Positions 24,001 through 35,129 are shown, numbered from the stretch's first letter. The stretch: 64,000 nucleotides of DNA from Parapristionchus giblindavisi (GCA_943737045.1 CALSFV010000088.1:310001-374000); one strand, 5' to 3'. The notes: generated from the letters alone by a model not told the origin. A program made the numbers and translations.

Positions 24001-27000
24001 TATTCGGATTTACAACGATTATTCTTGCACTCCTTTACATTTTCGTCTCCTTCACTATCACTTACCATATTCTCTATCTCCAAACTACTTAGCCTGACCG
24101 CAATTTGGTTTTTTTTTGAGAAAACACGAGCGCATTTTGCAAATGTTTAAATTAGTAGCTATTCGACCTATGCCTATCTCCCATCATCCTTATAGTCTTG
24201 GGTTGCCTTACATTTTCGTCTCAATCACTATCTATTACCGTATCCACATATATCCCTGATCATCATCTTCCTCTTCCTCTCAGGACCTTCCGTGGCCGCA
24301 TGCGAGTGTTCACGCGCAAGGTGCCGCCGGTTGACGCGAGCGAGGATCAGCGCCGAATGCTCGTGCAGCTGCCTGAATATCAGGGTAAGCATCAGGCCCC
24401 CGGGTTACGGTAGCCTCAATTATTTATTTATTTGATACACCCGTGACAGGTGCGACAGCTAATACAGAAACGATAAGAAAAAAAATACTAATAATAGAAG
24501 GGACTTCTCTGGTGTCGAAATCCTTGCATGATCACGAATACAAGTATAATCATGCATGATTCGACATTCCATGCATGATCATGCATGGAATATCCGTGGT
24601 TCGTGATCATGCATGGATCTTCCGTGATCATGCACGAATTTTCTGTGATCATGCATGAATGACAGAATTCATGCGTGATCACGGATAATCCATGCATGAT
24701 TCGAGTCATACGTGGGCGGGCATTGCCGCTGCAAATGAAAATCGGGGGGTCGGAAGCAAAAAATGGAGCATCTACACATCATTTTGAGCAATTTTTTCGA
24801 AAAATCGGGGGGTCGGGTGCCAAAAATCGGGGGTATATTGCCGCTAGCGGCAGTGGTGCCCACGTATGATTCGAGTATATTCCATGCATGATCATGCCAT
24901 TAATTGCACGAATTTTACTTGGATCATGCAAGGATTCAAACACCTGAGTTGGGGGAAAGTGACAGGGGTTATTTAACGATTAATATCAGATTATTAAGTT
25001 ATCATTGTTGTTGAAAAGTGTGAAATCGAGTGCAAGACTTTCTGAATAACCTTGTAGAATTGTGCGGAGTACGGTAGCTTTCGTGCTAGGAGAATCGATA
25101 GTTGATCTTTTTCTTGTAGAGCAAATGAAGGAGCAACCCTTCCTGTTCCTCTCCCTTGATCTTCCCGCCGCTCCACTCTACAGAGACGAGCTCATGCAGA
25201 ATATCATTCCACAGGTATTGGATTTATTGATTTATTGATTTATTATTTTATTTCTTTAAAATTTCTTTATTTTATAGTATTATTCCATGAACCTGTATTA
25301 TTTTCCACAGCATTTTAGATTCTATTTTTGGCATTATTCAATCAATAATTTTAGAATAATCGATCAATAAGTTGAATTCAATTTTTTTTAAATAAGTAAA
25401 TAAATAATTCCTTGAGGTTCCCCTGCACGTGCTGCTCCAGAAGTTCAACGGAGTGACGGAGAAGGAGTACAAGACGTACAATGAGAATTTCATGAAGAGA
25501 TTCGAGCTACTATCGCTGCCGCAGGTACGGTAACGACTTCTATCGATCGATAACGATAGTGATCACTGTACAGTACTGAATACTGATCTATATTGATTAC
25601 TGTACACGGTATGATGATTACGGTAACGATTACTGTATCCATGAATCAATCGATATTGTATGGGACTACGTGGATACTTTATGTGTTGATTGATTGATGG
25701 AGTCTGCAACTGCGTATTTTTCGGTATTGGGATGCTGAGAACTAAAAATGTATTGCATCGAAAGATCTTTTGCATCCGACCGCTGTGAAAACAACCAGTT
25801 GATTCATACATTTTCGGAACCCTCACTGTTTTATTTTTATGTAGTGGGTCGCATTGGTAAAATCGTTATTTTTCGATTACATTGTAATTTTTAGCTTAAA
25901 AGGGGACCCTTATATAGTGGGTAGATGCTGAAAATGAGCCGTATAGAGTGGGTCGATCCTCACCTTGTGAGGGCATGAAAATATATGAGTTGATTGCTTG
26001 TTTCATGCGCCTCAGTTAGTTCACGGTTCATTTGGGTTCACGACTACTACTTATCTTGAAATTTTGTAAAAGTCAATAATCAGGCATCACTTCGCGCTCC
26101 AGAGGTGTGATAAGTTGGTTCGTGGTATTCAGGTGTAACCTAGTGATTTTTATTTGTTGAATAACTATAAAATATTGACTTACGCGCCTTTACTTGAATA
26201 TAATCACATAAGCATGAAACTTGCGATCAAATGGCTGTGTTAACGTGCTATGTGCAACCTCAAAGGCAACTTTTTGGATGTTTAATGTGGTTGCAATGTT
26301 TCACGCTCCGGCATTCATGCATCGGAACAGAAAATTGCAAAAAGGGTTAATTTTATAGGAGTCATTCTAAATTTTAAAAAAATTCAGGGATCATTCCACA
26401 CAATTTACGAAAAGACTAAATTTTACAGGGGCACCCCTTGTCGACCCGATGCCTGGTTGTTAGTTATTAGTTTAGTCCTATGTATCATTTAGGAGAGGTC
26501 CTTTTAGTGGTCCTTTTTTCTTTCTAACTCATAGGTCGAAAAGTAGGTTATAAAGTACCAAGCCTGACCGGATTTTGAGCCAAAATTGCACAAAAATGGA
26601 AAAACATGACCAGATTTTGAGCCAAAATTGCACAAAAATCGAAAAACCTGACCGGATTTAGAGCCAAATTTGTCAAAAATCGAAAAACCTGACCGGATTT
26701 TGAAAACCGATAACCTAGCTATTCGACCTATGTTCTAACTGTACCTGATGAGTTTTGTATGAGAATGAAACCTGTTGATTTCTCGTCGCTGAGAAATGTT
26801 AAATTTGATGAGTCGCTTGTTACTCTAGTGTGACGAAGTCCAGTCTCCACTAAAAACATTAAAATAGCCGTTATGCACGTGTAATAGTTCACATTTATTT
26901 TAGATAGACAAAGGCATTTCACTATGATAGTTATCAAAATAATGAAAAATCAATTATCACGTTTACGTTCTCGTGCATGAGCTGATGAGTTGCTGTATAT

Positions 27001-29559
27001 GGGAATACATAGAAATGTCACCTGTTGATTTCTCGTTGCTGCGAACTCTTGAATTTGATGAGTCGCGTGTTGTTATGATTTTCTCAACACACTCTTTACC
27101 AAAACAACTTGTTGATTCCGTGCTTCGTGCGCGTGCATTAGTTCATGTTTCAGTCAAGTTGGCAATGTATTATATCTTATAATGTATTATATCTTGTATT
27201 ATATCTTATCCATATATGGTGTGTATCGAAAGATTATAACATAATCACATGTTCTAATAAATAACTTGTTGTTAAAACAACTTGTTGAATACATGTATCA
27301 TGCACATGGGTTAATAACATTCTCGTGAAACATGCGATCAAGTGGATGTTTTCATAGGTCGAAAAGTATGTTGCAATGTACCATGCCTGAACGGATTTTG
27401 AGCTAAAATCTCACAAAAATTGAAAAACCCAGACCGAATTTTGAGCCAAAATTTCAGATAAATCAAAAAAAAACCTTACCGGATTTTGAGCCAAATTTGT
27501 CAAAAATCGAAAAACCTCACCGGATTTTGAAAACCGATAACATAACTATTCGTTGTTTTTAATGCGCTGCGTTCGACAACCAAGGTAGCTTATTGGATGT
27601 TTCATGCGCGTGTAGTGTTTGACGTGCCTGCTTTCATGCATTCGAGCAGAAAATTACAAATAAGGGTAACTTTTAAAGTAGGGATCCGATTTTTTTTTTT
27701 AGGCGTCCCCGCGATGTCTGGTTGTTAATCGTTGATTTACATACGCATAAGTATCATTTAGGAGAGGGCCTTTCAGGGGACCACCATGACTAATTCGTCC
27801 ATACATTTGCGCCGGCATGGTGGTGCTCCCCCCCCCCTTGTAAAATTAGGGTTTTTCGAAAATTTGTGGAATGCCTCTTGTAAAAAATGACGTTTAGGCG
27901 AAATTTTTGGGAAAAAATGTAGGCCCCCCCCCTGTAAATAAATGACTACTTCTTTGTAACTGTATCTGTCGGATCTTTTTAACTACGTGATGAGTTTTGT
28001 ATGGGAATACAACATGTTGATTTCTCGTTGCTGAGAACACTTGAATTGGTTGAGTCGTGTGTCATCGGCGTTTAGTGACCAAAACAACTTGTTGATTCCG
28101 TGCTTCGTGCGCATGCATTAGGTCATGTATCAATCAATTTAGTAATACACTGGAAGTATCGAAATTTTTTTGTTGTTGTTAAAACAACTTGTTGAATACA
28201 TGTATCATGTACATGTGTTAGCTCACGTTTCCATTAGATTGACAGTGATCGGTGATCGGAGATGTGAACATGATGAAAATCAATAATTCCATTTACAGTA
28301 CCTGATCATCTCGTACAAGCGATTCCACAAGAACCAATGGTTCGTCGAGAAGAATCCCACCATCGTCAACTTCCCTATCAGGTTGGTCGAGCCATCGATT
28401 CTGTCATCCCCCCCCAATTCACACTACATAGGGAAGTACTGTGTAAATTGGTCAAATGCCATGCACCACTGTATTGTTTTATTTATTTATTTATTTATTT
28501 GATACACCCAAAAAGGGTGTGACAGCAGGTGAATAAACATATACAGAAATAAAGTGGTTTGAGTGATGGGGGGGGGGGGGCAGTGATAGAAGTAGAATAT
28601 GGGGGGGGGGGGTTGTGGTGTTCTCGTGTTCTGCTGTTTCCTAGTCCAATTGGGTTCTGTTGTTTCTTATCCCACACCACACCACACCACACCATCCACC
28701 ACCACCTCTTACAGTAACGTCGATCTGTTCGATTGCGTAGCGCCCGATCGCCAGGCCACCATCAAGTACACCACGTACGATCTCGTCGGCAACATCATCC
28801 ACGACGGACTGCCTGAGACGGGCAGCTACCGTATCCAGCTACACCATCCGGTAATTAGCATTTTCTGTCTTTTACCAATCAGGAAATTAATAACCCAGAG
28901 AAAAAAAACGAGTACGGTAGTTTATCTGATAAACCAATACCTCCTGGGTTGTGCCCTGTTTGAGTACTGCTGGATAATAATAATAATAATAATAAACTTA
29001 TCACGTCAAGCGATCATCGCTAGGTGGGGATGGAACGGGTGCTGGATTTATGGATAATACATAGGATTCCAAAAGTTTTCTATATGTGACAAACTGCAGT
29101 GGTTAGATGTAACTATTGAGCATAGGTGGAAAAGTATGTAACAAAGTACCAAGCCTGACCGGATTTTGAGCCAAAATTTCACAAAAATCGAAAAACCTGA
29201 CCGGATTTTGAAAACCGATAACCAAGATGTTCGACCTATGCTATTGAGTATACAATCATTTGTTTTCTCTTTGTGTTAGCAACAATTTCCATTGCAATTC
29301 AGGGCTCAGGGAAGTGGTTCGAGTTGGAAGATCTTCACGTCAAGGACATTCTACCGCAGATGATCACCCTTGCCGAGTCGTACATTCAGGTGCGAGAGCG
29401 GGAGATTTGAATTTGAATTTGACAATGAATTTGTCCCTGATTATTGATTGATTCCCATGATTTATTGATTGATTTAAGGTTTGGAAATTGAACACGGAGA
29501 AGACGAGAGAGCAAAGACTGGAAGAGATCGCACCAGAAAGTGATATGAATATGGAATGA
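14849..29559 (+). CDS. usp-39: USP39/Sad1 homologue, U4/U6.U5 tri-snRNP pseudo-deubiquitinase
   Basis: Twenty exons join to 663 aa: 14849-14948, 15288-15415, 15765-15900, 16452-16570, 16849-16964, 17427-17520, 18087-18158, 20346-20411, 20520-20587, 21119-21203, 21617-21720, 22575-22696, 23762-23852, 24284-24384, 25120-25214, 25417-25524, 28299-28381, 28715-28850, 29303-29389, 29479-29559. Residues 1-160 are Arg/Ser/Lys/Glu-rich; about 190-280 form the zinc finger UBP (CPYLDTIDRTVLDFDFEKLC, ACMVCGKYFQGRG, THAYTHS); about 300-660 form the USP fold. As in known USP39 the catalytic sites are lost: NNIKANDYENVILL has Asp in place of the nucleophilic Cys, and GSYRIQ replaces the His box. The family works in spliceosome assembly in the nucleus. 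The ATG follows a TTTCTAG acceptor, so trans-splicing is possible. Confidence 0.95.
15133..15251 (-). mobile_element. CACAG...CTGTG element copy in usp-39 intron 1
   Basis: Reverse-strand copy of the unit at 3117-3241, adjoining a decayed P1 palindrome (15042-15130). Together they fill most of intron 1. Confidence 0.65.
15536..15625. repeat. Imperfect hairpin around TTATGCTCCATG / TATGGAGCATA
   Basis: CTTATGCTCCATGCGCCGGC is mirrored by GGCTTATGGAGCATAGGCGG about 40 nt later in usp-39 intron 2. It is probably a small foldback relic. No other feature is seen in this intron. Confidence 0.45.
15928..16034 (+). mobile_element. Decayed F4 MITE in usp-39 intron 3
   Basis: Starts CATAGTTCGAAAGTACGTT and ends GCTATTCGACCTA, the F4 termini with changes. 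It is followed by two TACCCACCCGCAAAA-type repeats (16050-16260). Confidence 0.6.
16977..17046. repeat. TAA/TTA microsatellite with a strand switch
   Basis: (AATAAT)n passes into (ATT)n at about 16999, forming a perfect AT-only palindrome in usp-39 intron 5. A similar ATT/AAT tract lies at 57546-57640. Confidence 0.8.
18294..19921 (+). mobile_element. 1.63-kb F2 element (CATACGTGGGCG ends) with internal giant hairpin
   Basis: The ends CATACGTGGGCGGGCATTGC and GTGGTGCCCACGTATG are flanked by the 8-bp duplication CCCGAGCT (18286-18293, 19922-19929). The insertion splits a P1 palindrome, whose halves lie outside. Inside, 18690-19035 is a foldback of about 345 bp whose tip reads GCTCCGGGGGGTATTGCCGC and its complement. 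No transposase frame is visible, so it is non-autonomous. It lies in usp-39 intron 7. The short F2 copies at 24707-24868 and 55019-55221 share its ends and its CCGCTAGCGGCA tip. Confidence 0.85.
20608..20800 (-). mobile_element. F3 MITE in usp-39 intron 9
   Basis: 193 bp, reverse orientation, ends CATAGGTGGGC and GCCCACCTATG, duplication TTATTATT (20600-20607 and 20801-20808). It begins 20 bp after the donor of exon 9. Confidence 0.9.
21008..21079. repeat. (AT)n microsatellite
   Basis: Thirty or more AT dinucleotides about 40 bp before the acceptor of usp-39 exon 10. Other (AT)n tracts lie at 45164-45257 and 56120-56178. Confidence 0.9.
21416..21468. repeat. 24-bp perfect hairpin in usp-39 intron 10
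   Basis: CACGAAACACAGAATCAACA followed by GGGG, a 5-nt loop, then the exact complement ending TTTCGTG. No mismatches, so it is young or maintained. Confidence 0.8.
21802..22127. mobile_element. Element with AGGGAGACTGCC ends at TTAA
   Basis: The ends TTAAAGGGAGACTGCC and GGCAGACTCCCTTAA suggest a piggyBac-type TTAA target. The left 150 bp are related to the 3' flank of usp-39 (29916-30045) and its copies at 38395-38530 and 47640-47790. It lies in intron 11 beside a P1 palindrome (22122-22232). Confidence 0.5.
22736..22896 (-). mobile_element. F4 MITE in usp-39 intron 12
   Basis: 161 bp, ends CATACGTCGAATAGC and TTTTCGACCTATG, flanks CTCGAAGC and CTCGAAGT (7 of 8 match). It adjoins an F5 element at 22904-23097 and appears nested with it in one CTCTCGAAG target. 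Confidence 0.8.
22904..23097 (+). mobile_element. F5 MITE (CATACATT ends) in usp-39 intron 12
   Basis: 194 bp starting TATACATTGCCATAGCCTCG and ending AAAATGTATG, next to CTCTCGAAG. The interior repeats GACCCACTAT and AAATAACGAATTTT-type words on both strands. Confidence 0.75.
23416..23609 (+). mobile_element. F1 MITE in usp-39 intron 12
   Basis: 194 bp, ends CATACATGGGAGG and CGCCCATGTATG, duplication GTATATAT (23408-23415 and 23610-23617). The frames that cross it are not genes. Confidence 0.9.
24488..24930. repeat. Cluster of CATGCATGATC palindromes in usp-39 intron 14
   Basis: About twelve copies of TGATCATGCATG or its variants in both orientations, many pairing into TCCATGCATGATCATGCATG. 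The cluster is repeated with small differences in copy 2 at 31680-31910. The F2 MITE at 24707-24868 interrupts the first copy. Confidence 0.75.
24707..24868 (+). mobile_element. Short F2 MITE with an empty paralogous site
   Basis: 162 bp, ends CATACGTGGGCGGG and GTGCCCACGTATG, duplication ATTCGAGT (24699-24706 and 24869-24876). The duplicated intron at about 31845 reads CATGATTCGAGTATATTCC without the element, so the insertion followed the duplication. Confidence 0.95.
25805..25987 (-). mobile_element. F5 MITE in usp-39 intron 16 (copy 1 only)
   Basis: 183 bp, ends CATACATTTTCGG and AAATATATG, duplication AGTTGATT (25797-25804 and 25988-25995). Copy 2 has the undisturbed sequence AACCAGTTGATTACTTG at about 32966-32982. 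Confidence 0.9.
26530..26732 (+). mobile_element. F4 MITE in usp-39 intron 16
   Basis: 203 bp, ends CATAGGTCGAAAAGTA and ATTCGACCTATG, duplication TTCTAACT (26522-26529 and 26733-26740). A second, eroded F4 copy lies at 27353-27551. Confidence 0.9.
26733..28290 (+). repeat. Higher-order intronic repeat (copy 1 of intron 16)
   Basis: Several diverged units of about 250-450 bp, each with GATGAGTTTTGTATGGGAAT, CCTGTTGATTTCTCGTTGCT, a GAACTCTTGAATTTGATGAG part, then ACAACTTGTTGATTCCGTGC and CATGCATTAGTTCATGT. Units start near 26744, 26984, 27985 in this intron, near 34283, 34715, 35971, 36403, 36655 in copy 2, and near 42305, 42750, 43440 in copy 3. Reverse F1-type pieces lie at 27801-27945 and 35790-35930. 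No coding frame persists. Confidence 0.75.
29121..29240 (+). mobile_element. Short F4 MITE in usp-39 intron 18
   Basis: 120 bp, ends CATAGGTGG and GACCTATG, duplication CTATTGAG (29113-29120 and 29241-29248). The same insertion with the same duplication is in copy 3 at 46901-47019, so it predates that duplication; copy 2 has lost the surrounding segment. Confidence 0.9.
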
Positions 29560-29859
29560 GGGAGGATTATCGATTGATTCATTGATTGATTATCGATTGA
29601 TGGAATGAGTGAATTATCGATTGATTCATTGATTCATTGATGACTATTGATTGATTTAATAATTTGCTTTTTTTATCACTTTGTCCACTGTTTTACCTGG
29701 TCGATTTTTCTCTTTGTATCTTGCATCTTCTATATGTTATAGGGACTAGAATAACTGTAAAAATGTCGAGATCTCATTTTAATATAACGTGAATGTTGTT
29801 AATTATCGATTGTTGGTCTTTGATCGCTCTTTGTGCACCCATTACCGTATTGAGCGGAG

Positions 29860-29865
29860 AATAAA
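29860..29865 (+). terminator. Candidate polyadenylation signal AATAAA (usp-39)
   Basis: AATAAA about 300 bp after the stop. It is kept in the duplicated copies at 38207-38212 and 47593-47598. Confidence 0.55.
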
Positions 29866-30044
29866 TATGTAAATTACAGTATTCTTGTAGTAGAAGCAAT
29901 ATTCCTATTTTAAAGGGAGGCTGCCTTTCAAAAATTTCTCTTCAATATCATTTTATCCTATGATAACTACACAAAGAAATTTTTTTGAAACGTTTAGATG
30001 TTTTTTTAACAACGGTTACAATAAATCGTTCCGACATGCACAGA

Positions 30045-30262
30045 TCACGTCCGTGTCGTCAGATAGTCCTCTGCAGGAATAGGCTCCGTATCCTCCTTCG
30101 TCGATGAAGGTGTCAACGTCTTCTTGATATCTTTGTTCCCTTTAGTCGTCTCATCAGTCTTCGGTTTCGATATTCGCTTTAGCAACTTTTTCGCAGCAGG
30201 TTTTGCATCACCATTAGCTGTTGATTCCTTCGACTTGTGGGTCTTTGGTCTCTTGGTCAATT
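30045..30262 (-). CDS. Lys/Thr-rich exon of unknown minus-strand gene
   Basis: After a TTCGTTCAG acceptor an open frame encodes about 72 residues rich in Lys, Thr and Ser (AAKKLLKRISKPKTDETTKG in the middle) and stops at 30045. It resembles a disordered nuclear tail and is not recognised. The upstream exon is not found. The same exon, same translation, is at 47783-48000 and a decayed version at 38530-38725. It may be a fragment carried with the duplicated flank. Confidence 0.35.
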
Positions 30263-30504
30263 CTGAACGAATTATACAGTGATCTGAAGCGCGTGATATC
30301 GGATAATATAGGGAAGCTTTTTGATGCCAGGAATGATGAAACAGGTTGTTTAGTGTCATGTGCATCGATTTTTCTTCAATCGAGTGTCAAAAGCCATAGC
30401 TGATCTATTATTGATTTTCCGCGTACGTGCCTGGAAAGAGTAGCAATCAATTTAGCACTTCGTGATCTTTGATCTTTGATCTATATACTCTTTCACAGCT
30501 TGAT

Positions 30505-30604
30505 CTTCGATCTCTTATTTGACTATCCGAGCGGCAGATCCGAGAAAGTCGGCGAATGGATGGGAGAACATTGCGAGATCAATTGGTGGCGACCGAACGG
30601 CTGA
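30505..30604 (+). pseudogene. Orphan MADF-like exon fragment
   Basis: Frame TIRAADPRKSANGWENIARS followed by IGG.RTAEQCKK before a GTACGG donor looks like the second half of a MADF/Myb-SANT domain (Trp, IA, then ECKK-type helix). A neighbouring frame just upstream reads LIFDLLFDYPS, like the first MADF helix, so a frameshift may separate them. A copy lies at 48243-48342. No partner exon is seen, so it is probably a relic. Confidence 0.35.
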
Positions 30605-31679
30605 ACAGTGCAAGAAGGTACGGTACAATACAGTGGGATACTGTAGCGTACGGTACAAAACAGTGAAATATTCTAGAATACGGTGGGATAATGTAGAATA
30701 CTGAAATTTCAAGAAGTTTTCTCCGCAAGTGTATGGTTGTTAAAAAAAGGAAAACAGGATTAGCTTTATTATACAATTTATTCACTTATACACAGAAATT
30801 ATCGATTGGATATTCAATGCACAATAGCCGTTTATGTAAAGCGACGAATTACACGAGTATCAAGGCAGTGGATTTGTAATACATTCAAAAGAAGTACATT
30901 GAGAGTATAGAGATCAGATATCACGATAAAGATCGGGAAATATGCAGCAGAATGGGTGGAACTGCGCTCAATGGAACTGCGAATACGAACTCGTCGATCA
31001 TTTACAAGTATTATTTTATTTATTTATTATTATTATTATTATTATTTATTTATTTATTATTTTAAGTATTCTATTTTTATCTAAAAAGCATTTATATAGG
31101 AATAATCTTTATATTATGCTCGATAGAAGTGGTATCATTGGTTGTCTTTGCTTGATTGATATTGTTTGTATGCGGATTTACAACGAGTATTCTTGCACTC
31201 CTTTACATTTTCGTCTCCTTCACTATCACTTACCATATTTTCTATCTCCAAACTACTTAGCCTGACCGCAATTTGGTTTTTTTTGACAAAACACGAGCGC
31301 ATTTTGCAAATCTTTAAATTAGTAGCTATTCGCCCTATGCCTATCTCCCATCATCCTTATAGTCTTGGGTTGCCTTACATTTTCGTCTCCATCACTATCT
31401 ATTACCGTATCCACTATCCCTGATCATCATCTTCCTCTTCCTCTCAGGACCTTCCGTGGCCGCATGCGAGTGTTCACGCGCAAGGTGCCGCCGGTTGACG
31501 CGAGCGACTATCAGCGCCGAATGCTCGTGCAGCTGCCTGAATATCAGGGTAAGCATCAGGCCCCCGGGTTACGGTAGCCTCAATTATTTATTTATTTGAT
31601 ACACCCGTGAGAGGTGCGACAGCTAATACAGAAACGATAAGAAAAAAATACTAATAATAGAAGGGACTTCTCTGGTGTC

Positions 31680-31910
31680 GAAATCCTTGCATGATCACGA
31701 ATACAAGTATAATCATGCATGTTTCGACATTCCATGCATGATCATGCATGAAATATCCGTGGTTCGTGATCATGCATGGATCTTCCGTGATCATGCATGG
31801 AATGACAGAATCCATGCATGATCACGGATAATCCATGCATGATTCGAGTATATTCCATGCATGATCATGCCATTAATTGCACGAATTTTACTTGGATCAT
31901 GCAAGGATTC
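31680..31910. repeat. Copy 2 of the CATGCATGATC palindrome cluster
   Basis: Paralogous to 24530-24930 but without the F2 MITE and about 40 bp shorter in the palindrome part. Confidence 0.7.
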
Positions 31911-32739
31911 AAACACCTGAGTTGGGGGAAGGTGACAGGGGTTATTTAACGATTAATATCAGATTATTAAGTTATCATTGTTGTTGAAAAGTGTGAAATC
32001 GAGTGCAAGACTTTCTGAATAACCTTGTAGAATTCTGCGGAGTACGGTAGCTTTCGTGCTAGGAGAATCGATAGTTGATCTTTTTCTTGTAGAGCAAATG
32101 AAGGAGCAGCCCTTCCTGTTCCTCTCCCTTGATCTTCCCGCCGCTCCACTCTACAGAGACGAGCTCATGCAGAATATCATTCCACAGGTATTGGATTTAT
32201 TGATTTATTGATTTATTATTTTATTTCTTTAAAATTTCTCCATTTTATACTATTAATCCATGAACCTGTACTATTTTCCACAGCATTTTAGATTCTATTT
32301 TTGGCATTATTCAATCAATAATTTTAGAATAATCGATCAATAAATTGAATTCAAAATTTTTTAAAATAAGTAAATAAATAATTCCTTGAGGTTCCCTTGC
32401 ACGTGCTGCTCCAGAAGTTCAACGGAGTGACGGAGAAAGAGTACAAGACGTACAATGAGAATTTCATGAAGAGATTCGAGCTACTATCGCTGCCGCAGGT
32501 ACGGTAACGACTTCTATCGATCGATAACGATAGTGATTACTGTACAGTACTGAATACTGATCTATATTGCTTACTGTATACGGTATGATGATTACGGTAA
32601 CGATTACTGTATCCATGAATCAATCGATATTGTATGGGACTACGTGGATACTTTATGTGTTGATTGATTGATGGAGTCTGCAACTGCGTATTTTTGGTAT
32701 TGGGATTCATTGGGAGCTAAAAATGTATTGCATCGAAAG

Positions 32740-32930
32740 CATACATTGCCATACCCTCGCAGTGCGAGGATTGACCCACTATATAAGGCCCATTTTAGGC
32801 CACTTGATAAAAAAATAAGCTATAAACGACGATTTTTAGGCGAAAATAACGAATTTTGTGAATCAACCCACCTTATTCGAGAATTGATCCACTATATAAA
32901 TATAGACGGCGAGGGTACCGAAAATGTATG
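32740..32930 (+). mobile_element. F5 MITE in copy 2 of intron 16
   Basis: 191 bp, ends CATACATTGCC and AAAATGTATG, duplication ATCGAAAG (32732-32739 and 32931-32938). The first copy of this intron has the empty site GCATCGAAAGATC at about 25757. Confidence 0.92.
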
Positions 32931-33036
32931 ATCGAAAGATCTTTTGGATCCGACCGCTGTGAAAACAACCAGTTGATTACTTGTTTCATGCGCCTGAGTT
33001 AGTTCACGGTTCATTTGGATTCACGATTACTATTTA

Positions 33037-33394
33037 TCTTACTTTCTGTAACATTCTATCTAAGTACTTTCAATGTACATAATCATTATGAAAATCGTTT
33101 ATTTTGGAAAATTCAAAAAAATCAATTTGAGTGCCTACTTTCACGGAATATTTCAGAAATATTGCAGTTTTTCGACTCGAATGCCGCGACAATTAGCAAA
33201 TGACAACGACAATGTGAAGTTTCATGATGAGTAAACATAGTAGAACTGAAATCCCGGCATTCGGCTCACTTTTGAAAAAAATCGATTTCCATGACCATGG
33301 TAAAAAAAAATATGAATTTTGCAAAATTAACGATTTTCATATTGATAATGTACATTGCAAAGTGCTTAGATAGAATGTTACAGAAAGTAAGTTG
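33037..33394. mobile_element. Foldback element with ACTTTCTGTAACATTC ends
   Basis: Inverted arms of about 60 bp (CTTACTTTCTGTAACATTC and complement) enclose about 240 bp. It is absent from the equivalent part of copy 1 (near 26055). The following 33400-34200 is unique, non-coding to my eye. Confidence 0.7.
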
Positions 33395-34514
33395 GAAACT
33401 GATTCAAGCACAATTGTGACTTTTTCGCACGCATTCAACGAAAGTTTTCGAAAAATGGTTGAAAGGAGAGATCAGCCATTTAGCATTGGCTGAATATTTT
33501 TCACATCATTAGTACTTCTCAATAAGCCACATAAATGAAAACATTTCAAACTTGAGAAATTTTGAAATTTTTTACCATGAAAATCGTCATGAAAATCGAA
33601 ATTTTCAAATTTATCCAAGTAATGGGCTTCTTGTTTCATTCTACTAGTCTCACCTTTAAACTTTGAGTAGACCACAATTCCGCACTAATCGTTTGGAAAA
33701 TGCAGCAATAAATCATGAAATAAGAGTACTGAGTCATGTTGGAAACGATCAGACCGATTTTATCCGACACGCGCAATTCAAGATCGATTTCCGCCTAGCA
33801 GGGTTACATGCACTAGTAGTTGGGCTCCATGAATATACGAGAGAACTTTTGCTGAATTGAAATTGAGATGCCGAGAAATAGAAAAAAACCGAAAAATCGA
33901 GTCAAAAAATCAGTCTAGGAATTGCTTAAAATTAATCTCAACAGTGTTTCTGTGCACATTGGGCATGCATGCCTAACACAATGCCGAAGAAATTTGGACT
34001 CTAGCTTGTTCGGTTGAAAAAATATGAAAATCGAATTTTTCAACTTGGCGCCCACCTGGCGCGCCGCGTTCCACTGCTAGGGCCACTTTGGGTACCATTT
34101 TTGTAATCAGGGCCCAATGTACCCTACACCCATAACGTGGAGTGGTCTGAATCAAAATTCTTGGCGCGATGTCCGGACCATGGTCGAGTCTTACAGATCC
34201 GGACTCTTAATAGTTGATTTAGGCCTATGTATCATTTAGGAGCGGTCCTTTTAGTGGTCCTTTTTTTCCCTCTAACGGTACCTGATGAGTTTTGTATATG
34301 GAATTTAACATGTTGATTTCTTGTCGCTGAGAATTCTTAAATTTGATGAGTCGGGTGTTATTGTAGTGTGATGAAGTCCAGTGTCCGCTAAAAACATTAA
34401 GATGGCCTTTATGCACGTGTAATAGGTCGCATTTCACTATTATAGTTATCGATATAATGAACAATCAATTGTCGCATTTACATTCTCGTGCATGAGAGGA
34501 TAAGTTGTTGCATA

Positions 34515-34705
34515 CATACATTTCCCTCGCCGTTAATTTTGATATATTCGGTCAATTCTTGAAATAGGATGGGTTGATTGTGAGTCAGAAAATTCGTTAG
34601 TTTCGCTTAAAAATCGTCATTTTTAGCTTCGTTTCGCATCAGGGGGTCTAAAATTTGCCATATATAGTGGGTCAATCTTCGAATTACGAGAGTATGGCAA
34701 TGTAT
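34515..34705 (-). mobile_element. Decayed F5 MITE
   Basis: Ends CATACATTTCCC and GCAATGTATG, weak flanking similarity (GTTGCATA versus GTTGTATC). It sits within the higher-order intronic repeat of copy 2. Confidence 0.65.
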
Positions 34706-35129
34706 GGTTGTATCTGGGAATACATATGAATGTCACCTGTTGATTTCTCGTTGCTGCGTACTCTTGAATTTGATGAGTCGCGCGTTGTTATGATTTTTAC
34801 GTCTCTTTGACCAAAACAACTTGTTGACTCCGTGCTTCGTGCGCATGCATTAGTTCATGTCTCAGTCACGTTGGCAATGTATTATATCTTATGGTTAGCA
34901 TCGAAAGATTATTAAATAATCACATGTTCTAATAAATAACTTATTGTTAAAATAAACTTGTTGAATGCATGTATCATGCACATGGGTTAATCACATACTC
35001 GTGAAACATGCGATCAAGTGGTCCTTTAAAGGGACAGTAACCCCTCTGCGTTTCCGTGTTTGAATTCCCGCCAGTGTTCCCCAACGCGATAACTCTGCCA
35101 CAGATATAAGAAATAATGGGCAAAACTTA

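Noticed and set aside
24500..24930. Possible CRISPR-like array of CATGCATGATC
   Set aside because: Copies are irregular, in both orientations, without constant spacers, and the setting is a eukaryotic intron.
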